DNA from: CALKZN01 sp964633815
GTDB taxonomy: Bacteria > Pseudomonadota > Gammaproteobacteria > Arenicellales > Arenicellaceae
NCBI GenBank assembly: GCA_964633815.1
Contig: CAZWHW010000034.1
Coordinates: forward strand, 1-17,564
Direction: 5' to 3'
Length of the DNA: 17,564 nucleotides
The notes below the pieces were generated by a model, which saw nothing but the letters and a program-made list of their open reading frames with translations, did no database searches and was not told the origin of the DNA. This document shows, in pieces, positions 14,250 to 17,564 of the stretch; within the stretch, counting starts at the first letter, position 1; every line of letters begins with the position of its first letter. The translations under genes were made by a program, and so were the position numbers.

Positions 14250-16673
14250 ATGTCTGATTCAGAAATAAAATTAAACACTTCGGAAAACAGTATTCCATTA
14301 TTACCACTGCGTGATGTTGTTGTTTTTCCAGGTATGGTGATTCCATTGTTTGTCGGTCGTGAACGATCCATCAAAGCGCTTGAAAAAACGATGGAAGGAG
14401 ACAAAAAGATCGTTCTTGCATCACAAAAAGATGCAAATGTTGAAGACCCAAAAGAGAAAGATATTTATCAAGTCGGCGTTGTTGCAACGATAATGCAGCT
14501 ACTGAAGTTGCCTGACGGTACAGTTAAGGTGTTGGTTGAGGGAGAACAACGTGTTCGAATTCAGTCCTTTGTTGAAACCGAACCTACTTATGCTGTATCA
14601 GTTGAAACTGATATCGAAACAGAAGTTGAAGTGTCTGAAATGGCTGTAATGGTGAAGACTTTGTTAAAAGAGTTTGAGTCATATAGCAAAATGAGCGGGA
14701 AGATTGCGCAAGAAGTTATGACAACGTTGAACGCGATTGATGACGCTAGTCGTTTGGCAGATTCCGTCGCTGCGCATCTAGAATTTGAAGTAGAGAATAA
14801 GCAAGAAGTTTTAGAACTGGTTAACCCAGCCGAACGAGTCAATCGTTTATTAGATTTTCTTGAGGATGAGATGGATATGCTGCGTGTTGAAAAGCGTATT
14901 CGTGGTCGCGTCAAAAAACAAATGGAGAAAAGCCAGCGCGAATACTATTTGAATGAGCAAATGAAGGCTATTCAAAAAGAATTGGGAGAAGGTGAAGATG
15001 GTGCTTCTGAGTTCGAAGAGATTTCTGAAAAGATTGAAAAGTTGGGCATGAGCAAAGAAGCTCGTGAAAAAGTTGAAAGTGAACTTAAAAAATTGAAGAT
15101 GATGTCTCCGATGTCATCTGAAGCGACCGTTGTTCGTGGTTATATTGACGCTTTATTGAATGTGCCATGGAAAAAAAGAGACCGGATTCGCAAAGATTTA
15201 CAAGAAGCTCAGGTGATTCTTGATGAAGATCATTATGGTTTAGCGAAAATCAAAGATCGGATTTTAGAATATTTGGCTGTTCAGCAACGTAAGAAAAAAT
15301 TGAAAGGCCCGATTTTATGTTTAGTAGGTCCTCCTGGTGTCGGTAAGACTTCTCTGGGTCGTTCAATTGCTCGAGCAATAAATCGTAAATTTGTACGTAT
15401 GTCGCTAGGTGGCGTGCGTGATGAGGCTGAGATTCGTGGGCATCGCCGTACTTATATTGGTTCAATGCCAGGAAAGATCATTCAAAATATGAGCAAGGTG
15501 AAAACCAAGAATCCACTATTTTTATTGGATGAAATTGACAAGATGTCGAATGATTTTCGTGGTGATCCATCGTCGGCTTTACTTGAGGTGTTAGATCCTG
15601 AACAAAATAGCAGCTTTGTTGATCATTATTTGGAAGTTGAATACGATCTCTCGGACATTATGTTTGTCGCCACAGCGAATAGTCTAAATATTCCTGGACC
15701 TTTATTAGACCGTATGGAAGTTATTCGTCTAGAAGGTTATACCGAAGATGAGAAACTGTCGATTTCGAATAATTATTTGATTAAAAAACAAATTGACAAT
15801 AATGGTTTGAAAAAAGGTGAAATCAAAATAAAAGATTCAGCTATACAGTCTATTATTCGCTATTACACTCGTGAAGCCGGTGTGCGAGGTTTGGAGCGAG
15901 AAATTGCCAAAATTTGTCGAAAAGTTACGAAGCAATTGCTTGTTGATAAAGTAAGTGAACAAGTAGTGGTAACGAAACAGAATTTAGACGACTATTTAGG
16001 TGTTAGGCGGTTTAATTTTGGTTTGGCCGATTCGGAAAATCGAATCGGGCAGGTTACTGGATTGGCATGGACTGAAGTGGGCGGCGAATTATTAACTATT
16101 GAATCAGCCTCTTTGCCTGGTAAAGGTAAACAATTGTCGACGGGCAAGTTGGGAGATGTAATGCAAGAGTCAATTCATGCTGCAATGACAGTTGTACGTA
16201 GTCGAGCGGAAACTTTGGGGATAGATAAGGAATATTTCCATGAGCATGATTTTCATATTCACGTCCCTGAAGGAGCGACCCCGAAAGACGGGCCAAGTGC
16301 TGGCATAGGCATGTGTATAGCAATCATGTCAGCAATTACTGAAATTCCAGTGAATGCAAATGTTGCCATGACAGGTGAAATTACTTTGCGAGGTGAAGTT
16401 TTGGCTATTGGCGGACTTAAAGAAAAACTGCTTGCTGCTCATCGAGGTGGCATCACAACAGTAGTGATTCCACAAGAAAATGAAAAAGATTTGGCCGAAA
16501 TCGAAGAGAAAATTAAAAAAGATTTGACTATTTTACCTGTTAAGTGGATTGATCAAGTTTTTGATGTGGCGTTAGAAAAGCCGTTATCGAGGTCGGTTGT
16601 TGGTGAGATTAATGATGATTCAACTAAAAAAAACGCTAAGAGCAAGAAGAACAAGGCGCCTGCTCGCCACTAA
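14250..16673 (+). CDS. lon: ATP-dependent serine protease Lon (LonA)
   Basis: Lon is a hexameric cytosolic AAA+ protease that removes misfolded and selected regulatory proteins. The 807-residue product shows the LonA layout. The N-terminal substrate-binding domain starts at LPLLPLRDVVVFPGMVIPLF-like residues (17–36), followed by a long helical linker with EYYLNEQMKAIQKELGEG. The AAA+ domain has Walker A GPPGVGKT (360–367), Walker B FLLDEIDKM and GHRRTYIGSMPG. The protease domain has catalytic Ser683 in DGPSAG and Lys726 in GLKEKLLAAHRGG. The tail after PLSRSV is basic, about 20 residues with many Lys, longer than in E. coli (784). GAAGGAA upstream of the ATG is a good ribosome site. A sigma-32-like promoter precedes and a strong hairpin terminator follows. 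Confidence 0.98.
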   Translation: MSDSEIKLNTSENSIPLLPLRDVVVFPGMVIPLFVGRERSIKALEKTMEGDKKIVLASQKDANVEDPKEKDIYQVGVVATIMQLLKLPDGTVKVLVEGEQRVRIQSFVETEPTYAVSVETDIETEVEVSEMAVMVKTLLKEFESYSKMSGKIAQEVMTTLNAIDDASRLADSVAAHLEFEVENKQEVLELVNPAERVNRLLDFLEDEMDMLRVEKRIRGRVKKQMEKSQREYYLNEQMKAIQKELGEGEDGASEFEEISEKIEKLGMSKEAREKVESELKKLKMMSPMSSEATVVRGYIDALLNVPWKKRDRIRKDLQEAQVILDEDHYGLAKIKDRILEYLAVQQRKKKLKGPILCLVGPPGVGKTSLGRSIARAINRKFVRMSLGGVRDEAEIRGHRRTYIGSMPGKIIQNMSKVKTKNPLFLLDEIDKMSNDFRGDPSSALLEVLDPEQNSSFVDHYLEVEYDLSDIMFVATANSLNIPGPLLDRMEVIRLEGYTEDEKLSISNNYLIKKQIDNNGLKKGEIKIKDSAIQSIIRYYTREAGVRGLEREIAKICRKVTKQLLVDKVSEQVVVTKQNLDDYLGVRRFNFGLADSENRIGQVTGLAWTEVGGELLTIESASLPGKGKQLSTGKLGDVMQESIHAAMTVVRSRAETLGIDKEYFHEHDFHIHVPEGATPKDGPSAGIGMCIAIMSAITEIPVNANVAMTGEITLRGEVLAIGGLKEKLLAAHRGGITTVVIPQENEKDLAEIEEKIKKDLTILPVKWIDQVFDVALEKPLSRSVVGEINDDSTKKNAKSKKNKAPARH

Positions 16674-17030
16674 AATCATAGACTTAAAAGGTGTTTTTAT
16701 TTAGTAAGTTTAACTGTAATTGATATTTTTAATTAAAATTAATGAATTCTCGTTAAGTCTAGTGTTTATAAGGCTTAGCGGGAATTTTTTTTTAAGTCAA
16801 TATTGTTTTTTACAAAAAAAAGGAACAATATATCGTTGTCGTAGAATTACGATGCAAAACAAAAGCAAGTCAGGATTTTTTCTCTTATGATTTTTTAATC
16901 TCTTAGGGGAAGGGTGAGAAATAATAAGCACTAATAAAAATTTGTTTTTTTTATTGATAGTCATGTTTAGCAATAAAAAATTAAAGGAAGTCCGGGCAAA
17001 TAATATAAACTTTATATAGAGGAATAAAAC
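16674..17030 (+). other. AT-rich gap between lon and the HU gene
   Basis: This 357-base gap holds the lon terminator and no credible gene; an open minus-strand frame across it is low-complexity and overlaps the HU start. ATATTGTT (16800–16807) and AACAATAT (16824–16831) form an 8-bp inverted repeat around an A-rich loop. CTCTTAT and CTCTTAG near 16880–16907 are a minor direct repeat. The HU promoter must lie here, but no -35/-10 pair with good spacing is convincing. Confidence 0.5.
16745..16794 (+). terminator. Intrinsic terminator of lon
   Basis: A 16-bp stem with a few G-T wobbles (16745–16760 with 16771–16786) closes a 10-base loop and is followed by a run of T to 16793. It begins 71 bases after the lon stop. 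Confidence 0.88.
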
Positions 17031-17303
17031 GTGAATAAATCTGAACTTATTGACCACATTGCAAGTCAAGCCGATATTTCAAAATCTGCTGCTGGAGAAG
17101 CACTTGAAGCGACTCTTGAAGCGATTACTAAAACGTTAAAAAAAGGCGATTCTTTAACACTTGTTGGCTTTGGAACTTTCTCTGTGGGTGAGCGTTCTGC
17201 ACGTACAGGACGTAATCCTCGTACTGGCGAAGCAATTCAAATTAAGGCTTCAAAAAATGCTAAATTTAAAGCTGGTAAAGCATTAAAAGATGCATTAAAC
17301 TAG
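17031..17303 (+). CDS. hupB: DNA-binding protein HU-beta
   Basis: HU is a small dimeric nucleoid protein that bends and compacts DNA. The 90-residue product matches HU-beta end to end: MNKSELIDHIASQADISKSAA, the VGFGTFSVGERSARTGRNPRTG segment that forms the start of the beta arm, and FKAGKALKDALN at the end. The start codon is GTG at 17031. AGAGGAA (17018–17024) seven bases upstream is a strong ribosome site, and the family N-terminus fits exactly. Placement directly after lon is the common gammaproteobacterial order. No ppiD follows here, as it does in E. coli and Pseudomonas; two tRNA genes come instead. I use hupB rather than hupA because of the lon neighbourhood. Confidence 0.96.
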   Translation: MNKSELIDHIASQADISKSAAGEALEATLEAITKTLKKGDSLTLVGFGTFSVGERSARTGRNPRTGEAIQIKASKNAKFKAGKALKDALN

Positions 17304-17315
17304 CGCGCGTTCGAA

Positions 17316-17342
17316 GGGGGAGGCTTTATTTTAGCCTCCCTT
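17316..17342 (+). terminator. Hairpin after the HU gene, weak T tract
   Basis: GGGAGGCT (17318–17325) and AGCCTCCC (17333–17340) form a strong 8-bp stem with a TTATTTT loop. Only two T follow, so termination may be partial, and tRNA-Val 11 bases further on could be reached by read-through. Confidence 0.55.
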
Positions 17343-17353
17343 AATCGACAAAC

Positions 17354-17429
17354 GGATGCTTAGCTCAGTTGGTAGAGCATCGCCCTTACAAGGCGAGGGT
17401 CACTGGTTCGAGTCCAGTAGCATCCACCA
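17354..17429 (+). tRNA. tRNA-Val (UAC)
   Basis: The 76-base cloverleaf has acceptor GGATGCT/AGCATCC, discriminator A and encoded CCA. The loop CTTACAA, closed by TCGCC/GGCGA, gives anticodon TAC. The T arm carries GGTTCGAGTCC. Confidence 0.97.
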
Positions 17430-17510
17430 TTATCTTTTATTTTAAAAGGTGAAAAAGGACATAAGATTCAAAGGGATTGGCTTAGCTAATTGTTAAGCAT
17501 CATAAACTTC

Positions 17511-17564
17511 GGAGCGGTAGTTCAGTTGGTTAGAATACCGGCCTGTCACGCCGGGGGTCGCGGG
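17511..17564 (+). tRNA. tRNA-Asp (GUC), 3' part outside the window
   Basis: GGAGCGG begins the acceptor stem, a normal D arm follows, and the anticodon stem CCGGC/GCCGG closes CTGTCAC with anticodon GTC. The window ends in the T-arm region. It lies 81 bases after tRNA-Val, probably in the same transcript. Confidence 0.93.

Noticed and set aside
16797..17069. 90-codon minus-strand frame between lon and HU
   Set aside because: It is low-complexity (Lys, Asn, Phe, Leu) and overlaps the HU ribosome site and start.

Overview
The window is a stretch of AT-rich bacterial chromosome. It most likely comes from a gammaproteobacterium of low GC content. The evidence is the block tRNA(Pro, Arg, His, Leu) – tig – clpP – clpX – lon – hupB, the encoded 3'-CCA on every complete tRNA, proteins that align closely with E. 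coli ClpB, HtpG, ClpP, ClpX, Lon and HU-beta, and putative sigma-32 type heat-shock promoters. The genus cannot be fixed from sequence alone. No insertion sequence, CRISPR array, prophage or integrase was seen. The window is dominated by core protein quality-control genes, with small unfamiliar genes in the gaps.

Left part (1–5390): the 3' end of an unrecognised acidic protein runs into a strong bidirectional hairpin terminator. A minus-strand pair follows: nadC (NAD synthesis) and a 44-residue lipoprotein. Divergent from nadC lies clpB (disaggregase), behind a good sigma-32-like promoter. Downstream of clpB are a lipoprotein with a CHAP-type peptidoglycan hydrolase domain and a 73-residue orphan protein.

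Middle part (5390–9570): a short region reads as the N-terminal and C-terminal ends of a nitroreductase joined with the core missing, so it is probably a gene remnant. It is followed by a two-domain NDP-sugar pyrophosphorylase and a bidirectional terminator. The minus-strand cluster htpG – small membrane protein – YciI-like protein converges on that terminator. htpG has a near-perfect sigma-70 promoter and, just upstream, a sigma-32-like one.

Right part (9587–17564): a tRNA operon with a TTGACC-17-TATAGT promoter and a GC-rich discriminator starts back-to-back with htpG. It is followed by tig, clpP-clpX, lon (with its own sigma-32-like promoter), a GTG-started HU gene, tRNA-Val and a tRNA-Asp cut by the window end.

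Functionally, trigger factor, ClpXP, Lon, ClpB and HtpG form nearly a complete cytosolic folding, disaggregation and degradation set within 16 kb, and three of them appear to share heat-shock control. I did not find a convincing new multi-gene system. The best leads are the nitroreductase remnant, the CHAP lipoprotein behind clpB, the tiny lipoprotein behind nadC and the htpG-linked small genes.
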